From Asterias rubens (lineage: Eukaryota; Echinodermata; Asteroidea; Forcipulatida; Asteriidae): 64,000 nt of DNA. Below the pieces are notes generated by a model. It saw nothing but the letters and a program-made list of their open reading frames with translations. It did no database searches and was not told the origin of the DNA. Position numbers and translations under genes: made by a program. The first letter of the stretch is position 1; the number at the start of each line of letters is the position of its first letter. The stretch spans positions 8,721,407 to 8,785,406 of the forward strand of contig NC_047082.1 of assembly GCF_902459465.1 (NCBI RefSeq), read 5' to 3'. Of this stretch, positions 1 to 12,745 are shown in pieces.

Positions 1-12
1 GTTATAATGCAG

Positions 13-3000
13 TGGTTCAACTGGGAAGCCGAAGGGTGTTGTACACACGCAAGCAGGGTACCTACTCTACGCTGCGACAACCTTCAAGTACTCCTTTGAC
101 TACCACGAGGGAGACATTTATTGGTGTACGGCAGACATTGGGTGGATTACCGGCCACACCTACGTGGTGTACGGGCCGATGGCCAACGGAGCCACCAGCG
201 TTATGGTTGGTTTCTTAACACTTGAGAATTTCAAGAAGTTCTTTAACTACACAATTTCTTTACCATTGCATTTAAAAATATTCAATATTTCTATATTTGC
301 GTGTCATTTTTCGTTTGTAGTTTTGTAGTGATTTTAAACTGATTTCTATACTTTTCTTTTTAATCATGATAATTACTTTGTGTTTAAAGTTTTTTTTTTT
401 TAATGTTACTCTGTAGAACCATGGATTATGTTTTTTTTATGGATTGGGCACTTTATAAATTTTTGCTTTGTTATTGTAATTAAGAAGAAGAATCTGTTTT
501 GTTATAAAGTTCCTCACATTTTCTGTTTGTTCGTGTCCACAGTATGAAGGGGTACCCACTTACCCAGATGCAGGGCGCTGTTGGGAGATTACCGATAAGT
601 ATAATGTAAATCTCTTTTACACGGCGCCCACCCTCATCCGATCTCTCATGAAGTTTGGGGAGGAACCAGTAAAAAAGTGAGTAACAACATCGGTGGGATA
701 TTCTTTTTCTTGTTTTTTCTTTTTTTCGCTCCAGGAGTCACAATTTGGATAGATGTCATTTATTTTACAAAATATTTTGTCAATTTATTATCTTTAATTT
801 TAAAGCCAGTCAGAGCAAATTAGTTTTACATTAATTTGGAGGTTATTCGTTCTAATCCTGATCTGGTAAATCTGTCTTTGTTCAACTGGAAATTATTTAC
901 AACCTACCCAGTCAATTTTCCCTCAACCTACCCAGTCAATTTTACTTGAAACAAAATGAAATTAAAATAAGATTTGTACCGTACACTTCTCCTTTGTTCT
1001 GTAGGTACAGTCGCAAGTCGCTGAGAGTTCTTGGGACTGTAGGCGAGCCCATAAACCCAGAGGCGTGGTTGTTTTATTACAACGTCATCGGAGATGGTAG
1101 ATGTGCAATCAGCGACACCTTCTGGCAAACAGAAACGGTAAGATGATGGAACGATAAATCCAGTCACTAAAGCAGGGATGTGATTCCTCCGCTTTTAACC
1201 AGAAATCCTTTTTTGTTTTACCTCCACCCCCAAGAATAAATAAATAAATAAACAATTTACAACATACAAAAAATTTTGTTGAAGTTTTGTGTTGTACATT
1301 TTTTGTTGTCTAAATATTATTCCTTTACCATGGTTACAGGGAGGTCATACTGTGACTGCGCTACCAGGCTGTACACCCATGAAACCTGGATCAGCAGTAA
1401 GTTGTTCAGATTTTGTTGTTGACTGTTGTACGTTCAAATGTTAATGTCAACAAGTTATGTATCATTTTGGAGAGGAAACACTCTTTCCAGCCATGATACT
1501 CTTGTCAAATTTGGTGTATGTTCAGTATTTTTTACTATTATCCAAGAAGCAACTTTTCTTTTTTCAGTTGTTCAAGTATCTTATTTTCTTGTTTCGTCCA
1601 TTTAACTCTAGATTATCATAATGGCAGCTATTAAAGTAAGAAAGTCTGATATCATAAAAAAGAAAATTGTGTCCGGTATAACATTATAATACAAAGTGTT
1701 TTTGGTGGTGATTGCATTATTTATTAGATAAATATTTTCAGAAGTGTGAGTGAACATTGCGTGTATGTGCAGGGGCTTAGGCACATACAAGCTTTGATGG
1801 ATTAAAAGTAGTACTTTATTTTAAAAACTGGCCTTTAAACATATATCGTAGTAGAACTCAGTAGCTGAACACAAGAGATCAAACAAATTGAGCATTTTTA
1901 GAAGTCTTGATTGGTAACCAAAAACTCAATTGTTTTGTTTGTGTTGTAGTCCTTTCCATTCTTTGGGATTGACCCTGCTGTGGTTGACGAGAATGGTGAA
2001 GAACTCAGTGGAGCGTGCGAAGGATATCTGGTAAGTTAGAAAGCAGGCAGGCCATGCTTCGTTTTTGAAGGATGCTTGATAGTCAAAGACTGTACCACGT
2101 TTGGAACAATTCAAATCTAAACTTAAAACCCATCTTTTTAAATGCGCTATACAAGAACTGCTTTTTATTATTATTACTTATAATTTGTCACTAGGTCTTC
2201 AAGAGGCCATGGCCCGGAGTAATGAGGACTGTGTACGGAGACCATGCTCGCTATGAAGGAACTTACTTCAAACAATTCCCTGGATACTACAAGACTGGAG
2301 ACGGTAAGAAACTCAACTTGACCCAATTTCATGGCTCTGCTTACCGTAAGCAAAGAAGCTTACGGAAGCAGGGAATGCTGCGCTAACGTCGAGCATGTTT
2401 CACGGTAAACAGGAAGTTTGTGCTCGTGTGTGTGCAGACTCCCCATTATAGGCATCCTTTGCTTACGCAGTAATATGGCGCGTGCACAGTAAGCCTAGAA
2501 TGCAGAATTGGCGGTAAGCAGAGCCATGATATCAACGGTTGTTTTCCCTTGTTTCTCTTGATGTCTTTCTAATATACATTAACAAACAGTAGCCAAGAAC
2601 ACAAGTAACCAAGAACACTGTTTTTATCCCAGCATAAAACTTAAACCCTGTTCAAGTTCTTGTCATGTTTAGGCTGCCAATATATCTGTTCATAAAACTC
2701 AAACCATGTTTTCTTGTCATGTTTAGGCTGCCAATATATCTGTTCATAAAACTCAAACCATGTTTTCTTGTCATGTTTAGGCTGCCAATATATCTGTTCA
2801 TAAAACTCAAACCATGTTTTCTTGTCATGTTTAGGCTGCCAATATATCTGTTCATAAAACTCAAACCATGTTTTCTTGTCATGTTTAGGCTGCCAATATA
2901 TCTGTTCATAAAACTCTAACCCCATTTTCTTGTCATGTTAAGGCAATCAACATACTTAGTACATAAAACTCAAACCCCATTTTCTTGTCATGTTAAGGCA

Positions 3001-6000
3001 ACCAACATACTTAGTACATAAAACTCAAACCCTGTTTTCTTGTCATGTTAAGGCAATCAACATACTTAGTACATAAAACTCAAACCCTGTTTTCTTGTCA
3101 TGTTAAGGCAACCAACATACTTAGTACATAAAACTCAAACCCTGTTTTCTTGTCATGTTAAGGCAATCAACATACTTAGTACATAAAACTCAAACCCTGT
3201 TTTCTTGTCATGTTAAGGCAATCAACATACTTAGTACATAAAACTCAAACCCTGTTTTCTTGTCATGTTAAGGCAACCAACATACTTGTACATAAAACTC
3301 AAACCCCATTTTCTTGTCATGTTAAGGCAATCAACATACTTAGTACATAAAACTCAAACCCTGTTTTCTTGTCATGTTAAGGCAATCAACATACTTAGTA
3401 CATAAAACTCAAACCCTGTTTTCTTGTCATGTTAAGGCAATCAACATACTTGTACATAAAACTCAAACCCCATTTTCTTGTCATGTTAAGGCAATCAACA
3501 TACTTTGTACATAAAACTCAAACCCTGTTTTCTTGTCATGTTAAGGCAATCAACATGCTTAGTACATAAAACTCTAACCCCATTTTCTTGTCATGTTAAG
3601 GCAATCAACATACTTAGTACATAAAACTCTAACCCTGTTTTCTTGTCATGTTAAGGCAACCAACATACTAGTACATAAAACTCAAACCCTGTTTTCTTGT
3701 CATGTTAAGGCAACCAACATACTTAGTACATAAAACTCCAACCCCATTTTCTTGTCATGTTAAGGCAACCAACATACTTGTACATAAAACTCAAACCCTG
3801 TTTTCTTGTCATGTTAAGGCAACCAACATACTTAGTACATAAAACTCAAACCCTGTTTTCTTGTCATGTTAAGGCAATCAACATACTTAGTACATAAAAC
3901 TCAAACCCTGTTTTCTTGTCATGTTAAGGCAATCAACATACTTAGTACATAAAACTCAAACCCTGTTTTCTTGTCATGTTAAGGCAATCAACATACTTAG
4001 TACATAAAACTCAAACCCTGTTTTCTTGTCATGTTAAGGCAACCAACATACTTAGTACATAAAACTCAAACCCTGTTTTCTTGTCATGTTAAGGCAATCA
4101 ACATACTTAGTACATAAAACTCAAACCCTGTTTTCTTGTCATGTTAAGGCAACCAACATACTTAGTACATAAAACTCAAACCCTGTTTTCTTGTCATGTT
4201 AAGGCAATCAACATACTTAGTACATAAAACTCAAACCCTGTTTTCTTGTCATGTTAAGGCAACCAACATACTTAGTACATAAAACTCAAACCCTGTTTTC
4301 TTGTCATGTTAAGGCAACCAACATACTTAGTACATAAAACTCAAACCCTGTTTTCTTGTCATGTTAAGGCAATCAACATACTTAGTACATAAAACTCAAA
4401 CCCTGTTTTCTTGTCATGTTAAGGCAATCAACATACTTAGTACATAAAACTCTAACCCTGTTTTCTTGTCATGTTAAGGCAACCAACATACTTAGTACAT
4501 AAAACTCAAACCCTGTTTTCTTGTCATGTTAAGGCAACCAACATACTTAGTACATAAAACTCAAACCCTGTTTTCTTGTCATGTTAAGGCAATCAACATA
4601 CTTAGTACATAAAACTCAAACCCTGTTTTCTTGTCATGTTAAGGCAATCAACATACTTAGTACATAAAACTCTAACCCCATTTTCTTGTCATGTTAAGGC
4701 AACCAACATACTTAGTACATAAAACTCAAACCCTGTTTTCTTGTCATGTTAAGGCAACCAACATACTTAGTACATAAAACTCAAACCCTGTTTTCTTGTC
4801 ATGTTAAGGCAATCAACATACTTAGTACATAAAACTCAAACCCTGTTTTCTTGTCATGTTAAGGCAACCAACATACTTAGTACATAAAACTCTAACCCTG
4901 TTTTCTTGTCATGTTAAGGCAACCAACATACTTAGTACATAAAACTCAAACCCTGTTTTCTTGTCATGTTAAGGCAATCAACATACTTAGTACATAAAAC
5001 TCTAACCCTGTTTTCTTGTCATGTTAAGGCAACCAACATACTTAGTACATAAAACTCAAACCCTGTTTTCTTGTCATGTTAAGGCAACCAACATACTTAG
5101 TACATAAAACTCAAACCCTGTTTTCTTGTCATGTTAAGGCAATCAACATACTTAGTACATAAAACTCAAACCCTGTTTTCTTGTCATGTTAAGGCAATCA
5201 ACATACTTAGTACATAAAACTCAAACCCTGTTTTCTTGTCATGTTAAGGCAATCAACATACTTGGTACATAAAACTCTAACCCCATTTTCTTGTCATGTT
5301 AAGGCAATCAACATACTTAGTACATAAAACTCAAACCCTGTTTTCTTGTCATGTTAAGGCAACCAACATACTTAGTACATAAAACTCCAACCCCATTTTC
5401 TTGTCATGTTAAGGCAACCAACATACTTAGTACATAAAACTCTAACCCCATTTTCTTGTCATGTTAAGGCAATCAACATACTTAGTACATAAAACTCAAA
5501 CCCCATTTTCTTGTCATGTTAAGGCAATCAACATACTTAGTACATAAAACTCAAACCCTGTTTTCTTGTCATGTTAAGGCAATCAACATACTTGGTACAT
5601 AAAACTCTAACCCCATTTTCTTGTCATGTTAAGGCAATCAACATACTTAGTACATAAAACTCAAACCCTGTTTTCTTGTCATGTTAAGGCAATCAACATA
5701 CTTAGTACATAAAACTCAAACCCTGTTTTCTTGTCATGTTAAGGCAACCAACATACTTAGTACATAAAACTCCAACCCCATTTTCTTGTCATGTTAAGGC
5801 AACCAACATACTTAGTACATAAAACTCTAACCCCATTTTCTTGTCATGTTAAGGCAATCAACATACTTAGTACATAAAACTCAAACCCCATTTTCTTGTC
5901 ATGTTAAGGCAATCAACATACTTAGTACATAAAACTCAAACCCCATTTTCTTGTCATGTTAAGGCAACCAACATACTTGTACATAAAACTCAAACCCTGT

Positions 6001-9000
6001 TTTCTTGTCATGTTAAGGCAACCAACATACTTAGTACATAAAACTCAAACCCTGTTTTCTTGTCATGTTAAGGCAATCAACATACTTAGTACATAAAACT
6101 CAAACCCTGTTTTCTTGTCATGTTAAGGCAATCAACATACTTAGTACATAAAACTCAAACCCTGTTTTCTTGTCATGTTAAGGCAATCAACATACTTAGT
6201 ACATAAAACTCAAACCCTGTTTTCTTGTCATGTTAAGGCAACCAACATACTTAGTACATAAAACTCAAACCCTGTTTTCTTGTCATGTTAAGGCAATCAA
6301 CATACTTAGTACATAAAACTCAAACCCTGTTTTCTTGTCATGTTAAGGCAACCAACATACTTGTACATAAAACTCAAACCCTGTTTTCTTGTCATGTTAA
6401 GGCAATCAACATACTTAGTACATAAAACTCAAACCCTGTTTTCTTGTCATGTTAAGGCAACCAACATACTTAGTACATAAAACTCAAACCCTGTTTTCTT
6501 GTCATGTTAAGGCAACCAACATACTTAGTACATAAAACTCAAACCCTGTTTTCTTGTCATGTTAAGGCAATCAACATACTTAGTACATAAAACTCAAACC
6601 CTGTTTTCTTGTCATGTTAAGGCAATCAACATACTTAGTACATAAAACTCTAACCCTGTTTTCTTGTCATGTTAAGGCAACCAACATACTTAGTACATAA
6701 AACTCAAACCCTGTTTTCTTGTCATGTTAAGGCAACCAACATACTTAGTACATAAAACTCAAACCCTGTTTTCTTGTCATGTTAAGGCAATCAACATACT
6801 TAGTACATAAAACTCAAACCCTGTTTTTTTGTCATGTTAAGGCAATCAACATACTTAGTACATAAAACTCTAACCCCATTTTCTTGTCATGTTAAGGCAA
6901 CCAACATACTTAGTACATAAAACTCAAACCCTGTTTTCTTGTCATGTTAAGGCAACCAACATACTTAGTACATAAAACTCAAACCCTGTTTTCTTGTCAT
7001 GTTAAGGCAATCAACATACTTAGTACATAAAATCAAACCCTGTTTTCTTGTCATGTTAAGGCAACCAACATACTTAGTACATAAAACTCTAACCCTGTTT
7101 TCTTGTCATGTTAAGGCAACCAACATACTTAGTACATAAAACTCAAACCCTGTTTTCTTGTCATGTTAAGGCAATCAACATACTTAGTACATAAAACTCT
7201 AACCCTGTTTTCTTGTCATGTTAAGGCAACCAACATACTTAGTACATAAAACTCAAACCCTGTTTTCTTGTCATGTTAAGGCAACCAACATACTTAGTAC
7301 ATAAAACTCAAACCCTGTTTTCTTGTCATGTTAAGGCAATCAACATACTTAGTACATAAAACTCAAACCCTGTTTTCTTGTCATGTTAAGGCAATCAACA
7401 TACTTAGTACATAAAACTCAAACCCTGTTTTCTTGTCATGTTAAGGCAATCAACATACTTGGTACATAAAACTCTAACCCCATTTTCTTGTCATGTTAAG
7501 GCAATCAACATACTTAGTACATAAAACTCAAACCCTGTTTTCTTGTCATGTTAAGGCAACCAACATACTTAGTACATAAAACTCCAACCCCATTTTCTTG
7601 TCATGTTAAGGCAACCAACATACTTAGTACATAAAACTCTAACCCCATTTTCTTGTCATGTTAAGGCAATCAACATACTTAGTACATAAAACTCAAACCC
7701 ATTTTCTTGTCATGTTAAGGCAATCAACATACTTAGTACATAAAACTCAAACCCTGTTTTCTTGTCATGTTAAGGCAATCAACATACTTGGTACATAAAA
7801 CTCTAACCCCATTTTCTTGTCATGTTAAGGCAATCAACATACTTAGTACATAAAACTCAAACCCTGTTTTCTTGTCATGTTAAGGCAATCAACATACTTA
7901 GTACATAAAACTCAAACCCTGTTTTCTTGTCATGTTAAGGCAACCAACATACTTAGTACATAAAACTCCAACCCCATTTTCTTGTCATGTTAAGGCAACC
8001 AACATACTTAGTACATAAAACTCTAACCCCATTTTCTTGTCATGTTAAGGCAATCAACATACTTAGTACATAAAACTCAAACCCCATTTTCTTGTCATGT
8101 TAAGGCAATCAACATACTTAGTACATAAAACTCAAACCCTGTTTTCTTGTCATGTTAAGGCAATCAACATACTTAGTACATAAAACTCTAACCCTGTTTT
8201 CTTGTCATGTTAAGGCAACCAACATACTTAGTACATAAAACTCAAACCCTGTTTTCTTGTCATGTTAAGGCAATCAACATACTTAGTACATAAAACTCTA
8301 ACCCTGTTTTCTTGTCATGTTAAGGCAACCAACATACTTAGTACATAAAACTCAAACCCTGTTTTCTTGTCATGTTAAGGCAATCAACATACTTAGTACA
8401 TAAAACTCAAACCCTGTTTTCTTGTCATGTTAAGGCAATCAACATACTTGGTACATAAAACTCTAACCCCATTTTCTTGTCATGTTAAGGCAATCAACAT
8501 ACTTAGTACATAAAACTCAAACCCTGTTTTCTTGTCATGTTAAGGCAACCAACATACTTAGTACATAAAACTCCAACCCCATTTTCTTGTCATGTTAAGG
8601 CAACCAACATACTTAGTACATAAAACTCTAACCCCATTTTCTTGTCATGTTAAGGCAATCAACATACTTAGTACATAAAACTCAAACCCTGTTTTCTTGT
8701 CATGTTAAGGCAATCAACATACTTAGTACATAAAACTCTAACCCCATTTTCTTGTCATGTTAAGGCAATCAACATACTTAGTACATAAAACTCAAACCCT
8801 GTTTTCTTGTCATGTTAAGGCAACCAACATACTTAGTACATAAAACTCAAACCCCATTTTCTTGTCATGTTAAGGCAATCAACATACTTAGTACATAAAA
8901 CTCCAACCCCATTTTCTTGTCATGTTAAGGCAATCAACATACTTAGTACATAAAACTCTAACCCCATTTTCTTGTCATGTTAAGGCAACCAACATACTTT

Positions 9001-10623
9001 GTACATAAAACTCAAACCCCATTTTCTTGTCATGTTAAGGCAATCAACATACTTAGTACATAAAACTCAAACCCCATTTTCTTGTCATGTTAAGGCAATC
9101 AACATACTTAGTACATAAAACTCTAACCCCATTTTCTTGTCATGTTAAGGCAACCAACATACTTTGTACATAAAACTCAAACCCTGTTTTCTTGTCATGT
9201 TAAGGCAATCAACATACTTAGTACATAAAACTCTAACCCTGTTTTCTTGTCATGTTAAGGCAACCAACATACTTAGTACATAAAACTCAAACCCTGTTTT
9301 CTTGTCATGTTAAGGCAATCAACATACTTAGTACATAAAACTCAAACCCTGTTTTCTTGTCATGTTAAGGCAACCAACATACTTAGTACATAAAACTCTA
9401 ACCCCATTTTCTTGTCATGTTAAGGCAACCAACATACTTTGTACATAAAACTCAAACCCTGTTTTCTTGTCATGTTAAGGCAATCAACATACTTAGTACA
9501 TAAAACTCTAACCCTGTTTTCTTGTCATGTTAAGGCAACCAACATACTTAGTACATAAAACTCTAACCCCATTTTCTTGTCATGTTAAGGCAACCAACAT
9601 ACTTAGTACATAAAACTCAAACCCTGTTTTCTTGTCATGTTTAGGCTGCCGTCGTGACGAAGACGGTTATTACTGGATCACTGGGCGTATTGACGACATG
9701 TTCAATGTCTCTGGCCATCTCTTGAGTACAGCTCAGATTGAAGCATCTCTAATGGAGCACCCAAAGTGTGCGGAGGCTGCGGTGGTGGCCTACCCTCACA
9801 AGACTAAAGGAGAATGTTGCTACTGCTTCATCAGCCTGATTGAGGTCAGTTTAAAGAGATGTGGTTTCTCCGTTAGTAAGCGGAATTTCTTTTTTTCTTT
9901 TTTGCCCCGAAAAGAAGAAAATTACAGGTTGTTTTTATCCGTCCCCCAAAAAAAATAAAAATAAAAAATAAAAATAAAAAAAATTCAGAAACACCATGTG
10001 TATTTAATTTGCTGTGTAGAAACAATATCCCTCGATGTGTATTTAAAAAATATTGATTAGTACATGTAACTTTTTCTTTTTTAATTAGGGAGCCGAGTTC
10101 ACAGAGGAACTTGTTCACCAACTCAAAGATATGGGTAAGCTTCTTAAAGATGAAATATTATTTGCTTTTAACTAGCTCTCATTTATGGACTGTCCTCTCT
10201 TTTGCAGAGGGCACTTCATCAGATTTAATATAGTTGTGGTAATCAATGTAACAGACATGTAGTAATTATTTGTCAAACTGTCTCTGTTTTTTTTTTTTTT
10301 TTACAAAGCTGGAATATAAATACCTGTTTACGTTGTGTTACTCTGTGACTAAGTGGTTTTGTTTTGGTGGGTTTTTTTTTTCTTCGATAGTGCGTACAAA
10401 GATTGGCCCATTCGCTGCGCCGGACGTTCTTCAGAATGCTCCGGGCTTGCCAAAGACGCGCTCGGGGAAAATCATGCGCCGCGTTCTACGCAAGATAGCG
10501 CGTAACGACCACGACCTGGGAGACGTCAGCACCATGGCCGATTCAACGGTCGTTGAGGTTCTATTTGCCAATCGACCCGACGTGGAGAAGTGGTCGGGAT
10601 TGCACAACCAGATTGTCCTGTAG
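13..10623 (+). CDS. ACSS2: Acetyl-CoA synthetase, cytosolic ACSS2-like, 3' part of gene
   Basis: Makes acetyl-CoA from acetate, ATP and CoA. Nine GT-AG exons: 13-205, 543-676, 1005-1137, 1340-1396, 1950-2030, 2195-2303, 9645-9844, 10089-10134, 10391-10623 (stop TAG). All phases join, giving 394 visible residues; the N-terminal part lies upstream of the window. Seen in order: the ATP-binding loop GSTGKPKG at the very start, [18 protein letters not shown], the adenylation motif [16 protein letters not shown], the hinge region [16 protein letters not shown], and the C-terminal [15 protein letters not shown], whose SGK lysine is the catalytic one known to be controlled by acetylation in this family. 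Identity to vertebrate ACSS2 is high by eye across the whole fragment. The C-terminus is NQIVL, with no peroxisomal signal. Intron 6 (2304-9644) is unusually long because of a minisatellite. The choice of ACSS2 over ACSS1 rests on overall similarity and is less certain than the enzyme call. Confidence 0.95.
838..935 (+). repeat. Degraded tRNA-derived SINE, 3' part
   Basis: A decayed B-box-like stretch (ggttattcgttctaatcc) is followed by a tail (aaatctgtctttgttcaac, then an acccagtcaatttt-type end). The same tail follows a clearer B box near 11020-11095, and a related one follows the SINE at 16855-16955. It lies in ACSS intron 2, with a second partial copy of the tail end directly after it. 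Confidence 0.55.
2321..2530. mobile_element. Palindromic MITE-like element (CCAATTTCATGGCTCTGC family)
   Basis: The left end reads ccaatttcatggctctgctt and the right end gcggtaagcagagccatga, its approximate reverse complement. Related copies with the same ends lie at 42196-42323 and 58853-59054. It sits in ACSS intron 6, 17 bp after the donor and just before the minisatellite. No coding capacity. The transposon superfamily cannot be assigned from the ends alone. Confidence 0.6.
2633..9644 (+). repeat. Minisatellite of about 127 units, 54-55 bp, inside ACSS intron 6
   Basis: A head-to-tail array fills almost the whole intron up to the last base before exon 7. The first five or so units are 54 bp and contain tgtcatgtttaggctgcc; the remaining units are mostly 55 bp with tgtcatgttaaggcaa(c/t)c. 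Units differ at a few recurring sites: aaccaac or aatcaac, ccctg or cccca, tcaaa, tctaa or tccaa, and cttag, cttgg or cttg. The phrase tgtcatgtttaggctgcc returns once at the right edge (9633), where tttag/GCTGCC is the genuine 3' splice site of exon 7. The array therefore seems to have grown from the splice-site region. Unit number was estimated from the spacing of the first and last motif (6972 bp) and is not an exact count. Confidence 0.97.
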
Positions 10624-10698
10624 AGTCATTCTGTAGAGTCATTCTGTAGAGTCTTTATGTAGAGTCATTCTGTAGAGTCATTCTGTAGAGTCATCCAG
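10621..10698 (+). repeat. Six 13-bp tandem repeats starting with the ACSS stop codon
   Basis: Six units of the form tagagtcattctg (third unit tagagtctttatg, sixth tagagtcatccag). The TAG of the first unit is the ACSS stop codon, so the repeat straddles the end of the coding region and the 3' UTR. Confidence 0.9.
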
Positions 10699-10844
10699 AG
10701 AGCCCAAAAGGAGTACTGTAATACATGTATATTGCCATATTTTGGTGAGATGAACAATTTCATCTGTTGAGCAGGGGGAGGAAAATGGGCTAGACGAGTA
10801 AAAATTGCTGTTATACTCAAAAAATTACAAGGAGATCGCCAACA

Positions 10845-11095
10845 CATATAGCTCAGTTGGTGTCTCAGTTGGTGTCTCAGGGAAACCTGTCCATCGGTGA
10901 TTCTGTCCCTCATATTATGGTTAAATGGAAAAGTTGTACACTGTTCCCCGTACATGCCCTAATGGGGTGGACAGAATCTCCTGCTGCCACACCAGCACGT
11001 TAATATGGAGGTTGTTGGTTCGAACCCCACTTTAGTAAATTTGTCCTTGTTCAACCCCAAATTATTTAAAATTTACCCAGTCAGTTTCCCCTGTT
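10845..11095 (+). mobile_element. tRNA-derived SINE, rearranged
   Basis: The A-box-like atagctcagttggtgtctc is followed by a duplicated 12-bp piece (agttggtgtctc twice). Unrelated-looking sequence follows, then ggttgttggttcgaacccca (B box) and the tail agtaaatttgtccttgttca. The tail matches the fragment at 838-935, and the boxes match the SINE at 16855-16955. The two boxes are about 160 bp apart, so the copy is interrupted or chimeric. Confidence 0.55.
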
Positions 11096-11207
11096 GTTTA
11101 TTACTTGATACTAAAATACTGGTCAACTCTGTTTTGTTCTTTATTGGGCTGGATCAAGGGAAGTTGTGTTGAAGAAATATGAAAGTATTATATAAAAGAT
11201 GAGTAAG

Positions 11208-11213
11208 AATAAA
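11208..11213 (+). terminator. Candidate poly(A) signal for ACSS
   Basis: An AATAAA hexamer lies 585 bp after the stop codon. Others occur further on, so usage is unproven. Confidence 0.35.
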
Positions 11214-12472
11214 TTTTAGGATTAGTCAATGTTATTTTTTTTTTTAGTTGGAATCATTTTTTATTTTTTGGGGAAACTGTATTCAGAGGACTCCTGCCTG
11301 CTTAAAAAAATGTAAAATGTTACCATGGAAATACAATTTGTATTGCTATGTACTAACTAAATCATAAAATTTCCTGTTTTTGCCATTTGCCAATTCTTTA
11401 TTCATCTGTCAAATCTCTGCCCTGAAGAGGGAAGACTTCTGAATTGTTTCTTAAACTTAATGAACTGGGCTTTCAAAAATATGTGCACCATAATGATGTA
11501 TTGACTCATGGTGCTTTTATTACTTAACAGTATTTGGTTGCCTTGGAAATTATGTACTTTTCTTCATTCTGTCATCGTAATAAAAACATGCCATAGAAAC
11601 AGATATTATTTTACATGCAATATAAACTGCCAATATTCAATTTCAAAAACTTTTATCCATTATTTTTTCCCCAGAAAGATGCTCAATAGGCCTTACAGTC
11701 TTATTATAATGCCACCATATTTTAAATCTTGCTCCCTGTGTGTAAAAGCGAGTAATACCGAGTCTCAAATTCACTGGAAAAGCCCTATGAAAAATACCCA
11801 ATAAATTGTTTTAAATTATAGTTTTTTTGCCAATTATAGTTTTTGCTAATTAACAAATTATCTTCAAAGTGCATTCCTAACTACATTCTAACATACATAG
11901 ATTGAAGGTTTTTGTTACAATTGGTGTCACGATGGAGCTGAGGAATTTTCTGTATAAATTTTGGAGCATTTGATTTTCATAAAAGAAAACCAGCTGATGT
12001 TAATTTTTAACTTTTGATTAGGAGTCGCTCTTTGTCTAACTGCTAAGCATAATTTAGTACGGTATTGGTACAAACATGTTTATTATTACATATTAGGTGA
12101 TTGGTAACATATTTCTGCTAAGCAGATTTTTTGCATCAATCAGCTTAAATTGCATTGGGCAAATCCAAGGACATGCAATAAACCACGCCCCTCCCTCACT
12201 AAACAAATTAATTGGAATGTGAACATATTTGTGTATTTTTATGTATTTTATAGAAACCAGTGAATACATAAGCTTATGAGGGAAGAAAAAAGGCAATTAT
12301 GAAATAGACTTGTTCCTTTCAATGTGTGTAAATAATGTTCTTAGATTATCGTTCTTAGTACCATATACATTGCTATAAAACTGTGCAAGGTAATTAGTTT
12401 GATTGATATAGTTGTAGAGAAATCAGAACTGCAGAGGTAGATTGTAATAGCAGTTTATTGAGGATACCTAGT

Positions 12473-12745
12473 GAGGCTGTTTAACCAACAATGCGCACAA
12501 TCAATCGCAAATTTCGCATGAATATGTAAAGCAGTTTGCATAATTAAAAGAGTGCTGTATCAAAGTCTCAGTTCTTGCGACAAAAATAGTATTGAAAACA
12601 TGTAAATTGAGGCTTTTTAACCAACAATGCAAGTTCCACGTGAACTTTATAAATTAATGGGTTGCATAATTAAAAAGACCGCAAAATTTCATCTCTTTTC
12701 AAAAATAGTATTGATAATAAACCACTGTGTAAATTAAGCTTTTTA
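12473..12745. repeat. Diverged tandem repeat, unit about 133 bp
   Basis: The order gaggct(g/t)tttaaccaacaatgc, then gcataattaaaa, then caaaaatagtattga occurs twice, and the start of a third copy (aagctttttaaagaggcttt) follows. No coding capacity. Confidence 0.6.

Noticed and set aside
2641-2925. Open frames on both strands encoding perfect 18-residue repeats
   Set aside because: They arise because the first minisatellite units are 54 bp, a multiple of three. They lie inside an ACSS intron, stop where units become 55 bp, and several frames are open at once.
2633-9644. CRISPR-like array
   Set aside because: Units are directly adjacent with no unique spacers, the whole 54-55 bp unit repeats, and it lies in an animal intron.
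11508-11804. 98-codon open frame downstream of ACSS
   Set aside because: AT-rich, no homology, composition of non-coding DNA; probably 3' UTR or intergenic.
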